Of a stretch of 64,000 nt of DNA, positions 34,386-42,802 are shown in pieces. Each line of letters begins with the position of its first letter. The stretch's first letter is position 1. A program made the position numbers and the translations under genes. The stretch lies in assembly GCA_003149065.1 (NCBI GenBank), contig QGFZ01000003.1, forward strand, positions 310,001-374,000, read 5' to 3'. The stretch is from Ruminococcaceae bacterium R-25 (GTDB lineage: Bacteria; Bacillota; Clostridia; Saccharofermentanales; Saccharofermentanaceae). The notes beneath the pieces are model-generated. The model did not search any database, was not told the DNA's origin, and saw only the letters and a list, made by a program, of their open reading frames with translations.

Positions 34386-36023
34386 TTAAGACTGGTTTTC
34401 CTGTTCTACAAGCCTCTCAGCTCCGTATCTCTTACGGAGAACGGGCTTTTCGATCTTACCTGTAGCGTTTCTCGGAACGTCAGCTAAGATGATCTGCTTC
34501 GGTCTCTTGTAACGGGGCAGCTGGGTGCAGAACTTTTCGAGTTCTTCAACGGTGCAGCCGCTGCCGGGTTCGATCTCAACGATAGCGCCTGTGATCTCGC
34601 CCAATCTCTTATCGGGAAGTCCGATAACTGCAACGTCCTTTACCTTCGGATATTCCTGGAGAAAGTTTTCGATCTCGACAGGGTAGATGTTCTCGCCGCC
34701 TGATACGATAACGTCCTTCTTACGGTCAACGAGGAAATAGAAACCGTCTTCATCCTGGCGTGCCATGTCGCCGGTAAAGAGCCATCCGTCTCTTAATGTT
34801 TCCTTTGTTGCTTCAGGGTTTCTATAGTATTCGAGCATTACGCCGGGGCCCTTGACGCAGAGCTCACCGACCTCGCCCTGAGGAACGATATTGCCTTCTT
34901 CGTCAACGATCTTGCACTCCCAGCGGTAACCGGGAACGCCAATTGCACCGACCTTGTGTGTATTTGCGAGTCCCAAGTGAACGCAGCCTGGACCGGTTGA
35001 TTCAGAGAGACCGTAGTTTGTATCGTACTGATGATTCGGGAAGTAATCCTTCCAGTGACGGATCAGTGACGGAGGTACGGGCTGTGCGCCGATGTGCATG
35101 AGACGCCACTGATCGAGCTTGTAATCAGAGAGCTTCAGTTCGCCTCTGTCCAATGCATCGAGGATGTCCTGAGCCCACGGTACCAGGAGCCATACGATCG
35201 TGCACTGCTCGTCTGATACAGCCTTTAAGATAACATCAGGCTTTGTGCCCTTCAAAAGGACAGCCTTGGAGCAAGTCCACAAAGAACCCATCCAGTGAAA
35301 TTTAGCACCTGTGTGATAGAGGGGCGGGATGCAGAGGAAGCAGTCATTCTTGCCTGTCTCATGGTGGACAGCTTCCATCTCAGCTGCCTGTGTAAGGCTT
35401 CTGTGAGGGTGAAGGATAGCCTTAGGGAATCCTGTCGTACCGGATGAGAAGTAGATAGCAGCATAGTCTTCTTCCGTAAGCTCGATCATGGGATCTTTGC
35501 TGGAATAGTCAGCAACCTGCTGCCAGTAATTTTCTGCGAACTCGGGAGCCTGACCGTCGCCTACATAGAGGAGAAGTCTGTCCTTTGTGAGTTCTTCTGC
35601 ATTGATATTAAGTCTGTCTACGAATTCAGGACCGAAGAACATAACTGAGATCTCGGCCAGATCCGCACAGTAAGAAATCTCGTTTGCTGTGTATCTGAAG
35701 TTAAAAGGAACTGCGATGGCACCTGTCTTTAAGATACCGAAATAGATAGGAAGCCATTCAAGGCAGTTGAACATAAGGATGGCAACTTTGTCGCCTTTTT
35801 TGATGCCTCTGCCCAGGAGCATGTTTGCAACTCTGTTGGACTTTTCGTCGAAGATCTGCCATGTGATCTCGTGACGGTAAGGCATGGACTTTGTCTGCTG
35901 TACAAGGTCGAACTCCTTAAAAGAGATCTTTCTTGTATCTTCCATTGTCGGGTTAAGTTCTACGAGAGCTACTTCATCGCCGTGTTCACGTGCGTTGCGT
36001 CTCAATAAATCCATTACAGGCAT
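34386..36023 (-). CDS. acyl-CoA synthetase (AMP-forming)
   Basis: This 545-residue ANL-superfamily enzyme has the P-loop YFSSGTTGFPKAILHPH (about 190-206), NYGLSESTGPG, the LFTGDMARQDEDGFYFLVDRKKDVIVSGGENIYP hinge region and the C-terminal catalytic lysine in RNATGKIEKPVLR. It activates a fatty or other carboxylic acid to its CoA thioester with ATP. GGGAGG precedes the ATG. The substrate is uncertain; long- or medium-chain fatty acids and aryl acids are possible. It is divergent from the ABC exporter. Confidence 0.9.
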   Translation of the reverse strand: MPVMDLLRRNAREHGDEVALVELNPTMEDTRKISFKEFDLVQQTKSMPYRHEITWQIFDEKSNRVANMLLGRGIKKGDKVAILMFNCLEWLPIYFGILKTGAIAVPFNFRYTANEISYCADLAEISVMFFGPEFVDRLNINAEELTKDRLLLYVGDGQAPEFAENYWQQVADYSSKDPMIELTEEDYAAIYFSSGTTGFPKAILHPHRSLTQAAEMEAVHHETGKNDCFLCIPPLYHTGAKFHWMGSLWTCSKAVLLKGTKPDVILKAVSDEQCTIVWLLVPWAQDILDALDRGELKLSDYKLDQWRLMHIGAQPVPPSLIRHWKDYFPNHQYDTNYGLSESTGPGCVHLGLANTHKVGAIGVPGYRWECKIVDEEGNIVPQGEVGELCVKGPGVMLEYYRNPEATKETLRDGWLFTGDMARQDEDGFYFLVDRKKDVIVSGGENIYPVEIENFLQEYPKVKDVAVIGLPDKRLGEITGAIVEIEPGSGCTVEELEKFCTQLPRYKRPKQIILADVPRNATGKIEKPVLRKRYGAERLVEQENQS

Positions 36024-36178
36024 GATTATTCCTCCCTTGTACTTTATTTATTTAAATAAAGCCAAAGACAATAATATCATCGGAGCCGATGTTCGTCAAA
36101 ATAATAATAAATAATAAATACAAATATTTTTTCCATGTTTTATAATATAGTGTCTTTTATAATCGGGAGGAATTTCCT

Positions 36179-37921
36179 TTGATACCTAAATTATTGAAAT
36201 CTTTGCGCCAGTATAAAAAGGATACGATCCTGGCACTCGTATTCATTATCGGCGAAGTAATTCTTGAAGTGCTCATTCCGGCTATAACGGCACCCATGGT
36301 CAACAGCATCAAGGCAGGTGCAGATATGGATGAGATCCTGAAATCGGGCGGACTTATTGCGGTTGCAGCAATTATCTCGCTCGCATGCGGCGCTCTTGCG
36401 GGCACATTTTCGGCCAGGGCTTCTGCAGGTTTTGCAGGTAATTTGAGAGCTGACATCTTTTCGAAAGTACAGAAATTCTCTTTCGGAAATATTGATAAGT
36501 TCTCCACATCATCTCTCGTCACGAGAATGACGACTGATATCACGACCGTCCAGAATGCTTTCATGATGTCGATCAGGATCGCTGTAAGAGCGCCCCTGAT
36601 GTTTGCTTTCGCGATCGTTATGGCATTTGTCTCCGGCGGGGCACTCGCAACATCCTTTGTAATCGCAGTTCCCGTAATGGGCGTCGGACTTATAATAATC
36701 GGTAAGCTTGCAATGCCTGCTTTCCGTGCGGTTTTCAAGAAATACGACAAACTCAACGAATCTATCGAAGAGAACGTCCGCGGAATGCGCGTCGTAAAGG
36801 GATTTGCCAGAGAAGAATACGAAAAAGAAAAGTTCGGCAACGCTTCTTCTAATATCAGATTCGATTTTACAAAGGCTGAGAAGATCGTCGGTCTTAACTC
36901 GCCTCTCATGGAAATGTGCATGTTCTTCAACACCGCATTTGTCCTTTATATCGGTTCCAAACTGGTAATCGGAGGAAAAGGTGAGATCATCGACATCGGC
37001 CAGATGTCCGCATTGATGACATACGGTTTCCAGGTCCTCATGTCACTTATGATGATCTCAATGATCTACGTTATGCTCACGATGTCACTCGAAGCTATCA
37101 GACGTATCGTTGAGGTTTTGGATGAGAAACCTTCTATCAGCAATCCCGAAAATCCTGTTATGGAAGTCAAGGACGGCTCGATCGATTTCACGGATGTTGC
37201 ATTTAAGTATTCTGAGAATGCTGCAAGAAACGCACTCTTTGATATCGATCTTCATATCGACAGCGGAATGTCCGTCGGTATCTTAGGCGGTACGGGTTCA
37301 TCGAAGACCACATTGATCCAGCTCATTCCGAGGCTTTATGACGTAACTGAAGGCGAGGTCAAGGTCGGAGGTGTTCCTGTTAAGGATTACGACATCAAGA
37401 CCTTGAGAGATGCCGTTTCCGTAGTATTGCAGAAGAACGAACTGTTTTCCGGCACCATTGCCGAGAACTTAAGATGGGGTAACGAGAACGCTACTGACGA
37501 AGAACTCGTTGCTGCATGCAAGATCGCTCAGGCAGATGAATTCGTATCATCTTTCCCTGACGGCTATAACACATATATCGAGCAGGGCGGAACCAACGTC
37601 TCCGGCGGACAGAAGCAGAGACTCTGTATTGCCAGAGCCCTTATCAAGCGCCCGAAGATCCTGATCTTAGACGACTCGACATCTGCAGTAGATACCAGGA
37701 CCGATGCTTTGATCAGAAAGGGTTTCATGGAATATATTCCTGAAACAACGAAGATCATCATCGCTCAGAGAGTTGCTTCCGTACAGGAGTGCGACATGAT
37801 CATCATCATGGACGGCGGCAAGATCATGGGCACAGGTACTCACGAAGAACTCCTCAAGTCGAGCGATATCTACCGTGAGATCTACGAAGAACAGACGAAG
37901 GGAGGATCAGACAATGAGTGA
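36179..37921 (+). CDS. heterodimeric ABC exporter, subunit A (degenerate catalytic residues)
   Basis: This 580-residue half-transporter starts at TTG 36179, eight bases after GGGAGG. Six membrane helices (about 15-310) precede the nucleotide-binding domain: Walker A GGTGSSKTT, signature NVSGGQKQR (canonical), Walker B ILILDDSTSAVD with Asp instead of the catalytic Glu, and switch IIAQR with Gln instead of His. These changes mark the non-catalytic member of a heterodimer such as TM287/288 or BmrCD. Its last 8 bases overlap the partner gene. The export substrate is unknown; multidrug or peptide transport is typical. Confidence 0.92.
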   Translation: MIPKLLKSLRQYKKDTILALVFIIGEVILEVLIPAITAPMVNSIKAGADMDEILKSGGLIAVAAIISLACGALAGTFSARASAGFAGNLRADIFSKVQKFSFGNIDKFSTSSLVTRMTTDITTVQNAFMMSIRIAVRAPLMFAFAIVMAFVSGGALATSFVIAVPVMGVGLIIIGKLAMPAFRAVFKKYDKLNESIEENVRGMRVVKGFAREEYEKEKFGNASSNIRFDFTKAEKIVGLNSPLMEMCMFFNTAFVLYIGSKLVIGGKGEIIDIGQMSALMTYGFQVLMSLMMISMIYVMLTMSLEAIRRIVEVLDEKPSISNPENPVMEVKDGSIDFTDVAFKYSENAARNALFDIDLHIDSGMSVGILGGTGSSKTTLIQLIPRLYDVTEGEVKVGGVPVKDYDIKTLRDAVSVVLQKNELFSGTIAENLRWGNENATDEELVAACKIAQADEFVSSFPDGYNTYIEQGGTNVSGGQKQRLCIARALIKRPKILILDDSTSAVDTRTDALIRKGFMEYIPETTKIIIAQRVASVQECDMIIIMDGGKIMGTGTHEELLKSSDIYREIYEEQTKGGSDNE

Positions 37922-39890
37922 AAAGACTAATGCTCCCAAAAAGCCCGTAGAAGCAGCACCCGCACCCGGCGGAAGACGCAGAGGCGCAGCATCGATGTCA
38001 CAGGTTATCGGATCCATGGGTAACCTCAAGAGAGCAATGAAGTATTACATCAAGTGCTCTCCGGCTCTCTTCGGAGTTATCGTTTTCTGTGCGCTTTTCG
38101 GTGCCGTTACGGCAGCAGCTCCGGGTATCTTCCTCCAGAAAGTAACCGAAGTTATCCAGGATACATTCCAGTCGGGTGACTGGATCGCAGCAAGACCCAG
38201 AATACTCGCTCTTGTAATACCGCTTATCTGCATCTATATCGTCGCTGTATCTTTAAGCGTCCTCCAGTCACAGCTTCAGGCGCATCTGACACAGAACTTC
38301 ATGCACAGGTTAAGAACTGACCTGTTCAACAAGATGCAGTCCCTGCCGCTCAAATATTTCGATACGCACAAGCACGGCGATATCATGAGCCATTATACGA
38401 ACGACATCGATACCTTAAGACAGATGGTATCAATGGCACTGCCTACGATCATCAGAGCAGGTGTCGTTGTTCTTGCGGTATTCATCATCATGATCTCTTA
38501 CAGCATCTGGATGACGCTTATCGTTATCGTCGGAATCATCGCAATGATGGTCATCACCGGTAAAGTCGGCGCAGGTTCTGCAAAGTACTTCATAAGACAG
38601 CAGAAAGCTATTGCCGCTACAGAAGGTTTTGTCCAGGAGATCATGAACGGACAGAAAGTCGTTAAGGTATTTAACCACGAGGAGAAAGTCACATCTGAAT
38701 TCAACAAGGTCAACGACGGTCTTATCGAAGACAGTGCGAAAGCAAATACCTACGCAAACATTCTGGCTCCTATCATCAACAATATCGGCAACATCGTTTA
38801 CGTCCTTCTCGCAGTAGGCGGCGGTCTCATGATCGCGTTCGGCACACCGAACCTGTCTCTGTCAGGAAAGGCTTTCGATATCACGATCCTGGTTTCTTTC
38901 CTTAACATGAGCAAGCAGTTCATGGGCAACATCAACCAGCTCACGATGCAGATGAACGCCATTGTTATGGCAGGCGCAGGTGCCCAGAGAATCTTCGATC
39001 TTCTCGATCAGGAGCCTGAAGCTGACAACGGCTATGTAACTCTCGTTAATGCCAATATCGCAGCTGACGGAACGATCACAGAATCCGAGCACAAGACCGG
39101 CCACTGGGCATGGAAGCATCCTCACCAGGCAGACGGAACGATCACATATACTGAACTTAAGGGTGATGTATTGCTTGATTCTGTTGACTTCGGTTACACT
39201 CCCGAAAAGCAGGTCCTTTACGATGTATCCGTTTTCGCAAAGCCGGGCCAGAAGGTCGCATTCGTAGGTGCTACAGGCGCAGGCAAGACCACGATTACAA
39301 ACCTCATCAACCGCTTCTACGATATTGCTGACGGTAAGATCCGATACGACGGAATCAACGTCAACAAGATCAAGAAGAAGGACTTAAGAAGATCATTGGG
39401 TCTCGTTCTGCAGGAGACAAACCTCTTTACAGGTACGGTCATGGAGAATATCCGTTACGGCAAGCTCGACGCTACTGATGAAGAGTGCAAGGAAGCTGCA
39501 AAGCTCGCAGGCGCTGCTGACTTTATCGAGCGTCTCCCTGAAGGTTATAACACGATGCTTACAAACAACGGTTCCAACTTCTCACAGGGCCAGAGACAGC
39601 TCTTGGCTATTGCCAGAGCAGCAGTTGCAGATCCGCCGGTAATGATCCTTGATGAGGCTACATCTTCGATCGATACACGTACGGAAGCAATCGTTCAGCG
39701 CGGCATGGATAAGCTCATGGAAGGCAGAACGGTATTCGTTATCGCACACCGCTTATCTACCGTAATGAACTCCGATGTCATCATGGTTTTGGATCACGGT
39801 AAGATCATCGAGCGCGGTTCACACGACCAGTTGATCGCAGAGAAGGGTACGTATTATCAGCTGTATACCGGCGCATTCGAGCTCGAGTGA
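37914..39890 (+). CDS. heterodimeric ABC exporter, subunit B (catalytic residues intact)
   Basis: From ATG 37914 (GGAGG upstream, overlapping subunit A) this is a 658-residue half-transporter. A charged N-terminal extension of about 45 residues precedes six membrane helices. A roughly 45-residue insertion (about 380-425) separates the membrane and nucleotide-binding domains. Walker A GATGAGKTT, Walker B VMILDEATSSID and switch VIAHRLST are canonical, while the signature is changed to NFSQGQRQL. Combined with subunit A this gives one consensus and one degenerate ATP site. Confidence 0.92.
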   Translation: MSEKTNAPKKPVEAAPAPGGRRRGAASMSQVIGSMGNLKRAMKYYIKCSPALFGVIVFCALFGAVTAAAPGIFLQKVTEVIQDTFQSGDWIAARPRILALVIPLICIYIVAVSLSVLQSQLQAHLTQNFMHRLRTDLFNKMQSLPLKYFDTHKHGDIMSHYTNDIDTLRQMVSMALPTIIRAGVVVLAVFIIMISYSIWMTLIVIVGIIAMMVITGKVGAGSAKYFIRQQKAIAATEGFVQEIMNGQKVVKVFNHEEKVTSEFNKVNDGLIEDSAKANTYANILAPIINNIGNIVYVLLAVGGGLMIAFGTPNLSLSGKAFDITILVSFLNMSKQFMGNINQLTMQMNAIVMAGAGAQRIFDLLDQEPEADNGYVTLVNANIAADGTITESEHKTGHWAWKHPHQADGTITYTELKGDVLLDSVDFGYTPEKQVLYDVSVFAKPGQKVAFVGATGAGKTTITNLINRFYDIADGKIRYDGINVNKIKKKDLRRSLGLVLQETNLFTGTVMENIRYGKLDATDEECKEAAKLAGAADFIERLPEGYNTMLTNNGSNFSQGQRQLLAIARAAVADPPVMILDEATSSIDTRTEAIVQRGMDKLMEGRTVFVIAHRLSTVMNSDVIMVLDHGKIIERGSHDQLIAEKGTYYQLYTGAFELE

Positions 39891-39993
39891 TGTTTTTCCT
39901 CAGCTCTCGACCGACGCTTTCAGCGTGTCGAAATGAGCTTCGGAGAAAACATCACTCTCGTGCATAAAGAGGGGAAAACATCACTCTCGTGCA
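39884..39993 (+). repeat. direct and inverted repeats forming alternative hairpins after the ABC exporter
   Basis: GAAAACATCACTCTCGTGCA occurs exactly twice (39945-39964 and 39974-39993), 29 bases apart. GAGTGATGTTTT (39885-39896), which includes the exporter stop codon, is complementary to AAAACATCACTC in both copies, so two mutually exclusive 12-base-pair stems are possible. An inner hairpin (TCGAC-cg-ACGCT with AGCGT-GTCGA) lies at 39907-39931. Confidence 0.75.
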
Positions 39994-40008
39994 AAAGAGT
40001 AAACTTAA

Positions 40009-40036
40009 AAAGAGGTTGCTTTGTGGCAACCTCTTT
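40009..40036 (+). terminator. terminator after the ABC exporter
   Basis: AAAGAGGTTGC pairs with GCAACCTCTTT around six bases, then TTGTTTG. It ends the transcript of the two exporter genes, downstream of the repeat structure. Confidence 0.85.
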
Positions 40037-40116
40037 TGTTTGCTCGCCTGCAAATTCCCGAGATGATATAATTCAAAAAGGGAACCATAGGGATAAGGTA
40101 AATAAGGGAAATAGAT

Positions 40117-41028
40117 ATGAAGAAGCTATTGGCGACAGTATTGGCGATTTCCGTTCTATCATTAACGCTGACTTCTTGTAAAGGATTTGGCGGCGGTAAG
40201 GGTGGCAAGAATCCATTTGACGATGATGATAATCCCGGCAATCCGACCACAACAGGAACGACTACAGAATATAAACTGCCATACGGCAAACCTTCACGCG
40301 ATCTTTCGACGGTAGAAGTTTTAGAGACATTTGACGATGTTTATATTGATGATTTTGATAAGCCCTGGGGAGCTTCGCAGAACCTCCGCATGGTAAGTGG
40401 AAATGTCGATAATTATTTCGTATATTTCGCGCTCGATGGGAATTACAATCAGGTCAACGAGAATCTGAATTTTATATCGACTGTTACCCAGCCGGACATC
40501 AAAGCTTATGCATTGGAAGATGATCCCGGTTACATCGTTTATGAAGTCCAATACGACCAGATCTTCCCGGTCTATTCCAGAGAACCCGTTAATGTGGCTA
40601 CATCGTTTTTTACATATCACAACGTGGCATTTGTCGACTATTACACGGGCAAGGAATTCCCGACGGTCAATCTTTCCACGGATATAAACAGCTTCGGTGT
40701 CACCGGAAACGTCATCTACAAAGGTTCAAAATACCATATCGGATATTACGAGTTCCGTACACAGGAGATCTTAAAAAATAATACAGAGTCAGCAGGTGAC
40801 GGCTATGTGTTCCTCACGGAAACGTTAAAGATCCATTCGGTATCTTATTTCATCGTTCCTGAATTCTACAGGGGCCTTCTGATGTGCGTTTTCGTAGCTA
40901 ATGATACGAACACACCGCTCAAGGACGTAATGGCAGATAATACTCCTTACTTCACTCCGCCTACACCGTTCGGTGAAGATGAGAATCCTGACGATTATGT
41001 TTTCTATGGAATAACAGCACCCAATTAA
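40117..41028 (+). CDS. putative lipoprotein of unknown function
   Basis: This 303-residue protein has a lipoprotein signal (lipobox LTSC, Cys 21), then a Gly/Asp/Thr-rich linker (about 22-55) and a beta-rich extracellular domain. I do not recognise the family. A GGGAAA-type ribosome binding site precedes the ATG. It is a single gene between the exporter terminator and the convergent scf operon. It might serve the exporter, but nothing in the sequence shows this. Confidence 0.75.
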   Translation: MKKLLATVLAISVLSLTLTSCKGFGGGKGGKNPFDDDDNPGNPTTTGTTTEYKLPYGKPSRDLSTVEVLETFDDVYIDDFDKPWGASQNLRMVSGNVDNYFVYFALDGNYNQVNENLNFISTVTQPDIKAYALEDDPGYIVYEVQYDQIFPVYSREPVNVATSFFTYHNVAFVDYYTGKEFPTVNLSTDINSFGVTGNVIYKGSKYHIGYYEFRTQEILKNNTESAGDGYVFLTETLKIHSVSYFIVPEFYRGLLMCVFVANDTNTPLKDVMADNTPYFTPPTPFGEDENPDDYVFYGITAPN

Positions 41029-41103
41029 GTTTCTAATTAAGGCATTAAATTTGAGGCTAAACTTGAGGGCAGAGCCGTAAATTCACCCTCATATTCATTA
41101 GGC

Positions 41104-41131
41104 AAAAAAAGAGTTGCCAGTCAGGCAACTC
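41104..41131 (-). terminator. terminator of the scf operon
   Basis: On the minus strand GAGTTGCC pairs with GGCAACTC around five bases and is followed by TTTTTTT. Confidence 0.88.
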
Positions 41132-41138
41132 CTTAATC

Positions 41139-42524
41139 TTATTCTTTCTTTTCACCCGGCTGCTCAAGGCCTGACGTTAAGAGCTTGACCGCTATCGCGC
41201 ACTCTATACGCTTGCGGAAGATGTCGCAGCCCATCTCGTAGATGCCGTTGATGTCGCCTGAAGCGTGGTAGGAGTTGGCAGCGCAGCCGCCGGAGCAATA
41301 GAGCTTTGCCCAGCAGTCCTTGCATTCAGGACGGCTGTAAGCGTTGCAGAAAGCGAACTTGTCACGGAGCTCAAGGTTCTTTACGCCTTCGTAGATGGAA
41401 CCCATCTTGTATGCGTCGTCACCGACGAACTGGTGGCAGGGATAGAGGTCTCCCCAGGGAGTTACTGCAAGATACTCAGTGCCGGAGCCGCAGCCTGCGA
41501 TCCTCTTGTAGATACAGGGACCGCATGTGAGGTCGAGCATATAGTGATAGAAAGTAAAAGGTCTGCCTTCCTTATGGCGCTGGACCATGAGTCTTGCGAG
41601 TTCTTCGTACTGCTCGAAAACGACGGGCAGGTCTTCTTTTGTGATAGCTGAGGGGCTGGAAGGATCAGTAACAACAGGCTCCATTGAAAGTTCTGTAAAA
41701 CCCAAGTCCAGCATCTGCTTGATGTCGTTTACGAAGTCGGTGTTGAAGTGCGTGAATGTGCCGCGCATGTAGTAGCTTAATTTGCCGCGCTTAGCAACGA
41801 ACTTCTGGAAGTTCGGAACGATCTTGTCGTAAGAACCGTGGCCTGCGTAGTCGACTCTGAAACGGTCATTGACTTCCTTGCGGCCGTCTAAAGAGAGGAC
41901 GACGTTATGCATTTCCTTGTTGCAGAACTCAGTGACCTCATCGTCTAAGAGAACGCCGTTTGTCGTAAGTGTGAAACGGATATTCTTATTGTGGATCTTT
42001 TCCTGCTCTCTTCCGTAAGCGACTAACTGCTTTACGACGTCCCAGTTCATGAGGGGCTCGCCGCCGAAGAAGTCGATATCAAGATTCTTGTGGAAGCCTG
42101 AATTTTCGATGAGGAAATCGATTGCCTTCTTGCCGACCTCATAGCTCATGATGGCACGCTCGCCGTGGTACTTGCCCTGGCTCGCGAAGCAGTAGGAGCA
42201 GTTGAGGTTGCATGTGTGGGCAACGTGGAGACACAAAGCCTTTATATTGAAGTTCTTCTTTCTGAAGTCCTTGGCCAGGTGCTCATATTTGTCGGGAGCA
42301 TAGAGCTTGCCTGCAGACTTGAGGTCAGCAATATCGGCAAGGCATTCTGAGGCGTCAGCTACGGAGATGCCGTGCTTTTGGACAGCCTTGGTGACTACTT
42401 TGTCAGCGGGATCGTTTTCGTACCATTGGATCATGTCATAGGCGACTTCGTCGACCATGTGGATAGAACCCGAATAGCAGTCGAGTACGATGTTAAGACC
42501 TTCAAATTGATAGCAGTGGATCAT
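41139..42524 (-). CDS. scfB: SCIFF maturase, radical SAM/SPASM thioether-forming enzyme
   Basis: This 461-residue radical SAM enzyme has the cluster motif CNLNCSYC at C105, C109 and C112, FFGGEP, and a Cys-rich SPASM domain at the C-terminus (CGPCIYKRIAGCGSG, CHQF, CNAYSRPECKDCWAKLYCSGGC). The N-terminal 90 residues form the RiPP-recognition-like domain. SCIFF maturases install thioether bonds in the six-cysteine SCIFF peptide; the substrate gene is just upstream at 42596. GGGAG precedes the ATG. A terminator-like hairpin separates the two genes, which would keep enzyme levels below those of the peptide. Confidence 0.95.
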   Translation of the reverse strand: MIHCYQFEGLNIVLDCYSGSIHMVDEVAYDMIQWYENDPADKVVTKAVQKHGISVADASECLADIADLKSAGKLYAPDKYEHLAKDFRKKNFNIKALCLHVAHTCNLNCSYCFASQGKYHGERAIMSYEVGKKAIDFLIENSGFHKNLDIDFFGGEPLMNWDVVKQLVAYGREQEKIHNKNIRFTLTTNGVLLDDEVTEFCNKEMHNVVLSLDGRKEVNDRFRVDYAGHGSYDKIVPNFQKFVAKRGKLSYYMRGTFTHFNTDFVNDIKQMLDLGFTELSMEPVVTDPSSPSAITKEDLPVVFEQYEELARLMVQRHKEGRPFTFYHYMLDLTCGPCIYKRIAGCGSGTEYLAVTPWGDLYPCHQFVGDDAYKMGSIYEGVKNLELRDKFAFCNAYSRPECKDCWAKLYCSGGCAANSYHASGDINGIYEMGCDIFRKRIECAIAVKLLTSGLEQPGEKKE

Positions 42525-42541
42525 CTAAAACTCCCGATTTC

Positions 42542-42573
42542 AAAAAAAAAGGTCCCACATAAAATGAGACCTT
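42542..42573 (-). terminator. intercistronic attenuator between scfA and scfB
   Basis: On the minus strand AAGGTCTCA pairs with the complementary TGGGACCTT (one mismatch) and is followed by nine T. It lies after scfA and before scfB in the direction of transcription, so it should reduce read-through into the maturase gene. Confidence 0.75.
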
Positions 42574-42595
42574 AAGGCTTTAAGATAATTTCAGC

Positions 42596-42742
42596 TTATT
42601 TGTTGAGCTGCTCGCAAGGCTGGTTAGCAACACCGCAGGATGTCTTGCATGCAGACTGGCAAGATGTCTGGCACTCGCCGCATCCGCCTTCCTTAGCTGA
42701 CTTCTCGAGATCTCTTGTCTCAACTGTAACGATTCTTGTCAT
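42596..42742 (-). CDS. scfA: SCIFF (six-cysteines-in-forty-five) ribosomal peptide precursor
   Basis: The 48-residue peptide starts at ATG 42742, eight bases after GGGAGA. It has six Cys at CGECQTSCQSACKTSC and a final PC, and the leader MTRIVTVETRDLEKS. This matches the SCIFF family, the most widespread RiPP of Clostridia, whose role is still unsettled. An excellent promoter lies just upstream (TTGACT-17-TATAAT), and a terminator follows, so it should be highly expressed as a short transcript. The maturase follows at 42524. Confidence 0.96.
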   Translation of the reverse strand: MTRIVTVETRDLEKSAKEGGCGECQTSCQSACKTSCGVANQPCEQLNK

Positions 42743-42773
42743 AGTATTAATCTCCCTCGTTTTTAATACACGA

Positions 42774-42802
42774 ATTATACTTTGATGGTTTATAACAGTC
42801 AA
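42774..42802 (-). promoter_or_regulatory. scfA promoter
   Basis: On the minus strand TTGACT (42797-42802) and TATAAT (42774-42779) are exactly 17 bases apart. The -35 element overlaps the stop codon of the upstream gene at 42799. Confidence 0.85.

Noticed and set aside
36157..36933. Open frame of 258 codons antisense to the ABC exporter subunit A gene
   Set aside because: It lies wholly over a well-supported gene, has no ribosome binding site and low-complexity Ile/Ser/Ala composition typical of a shadow frame.
41265..41651. Open frame of 128 codons antisense to scfB
   Set aside because: It overlaps the SPASM-coding part of scfB and has no own ribosome binding site.
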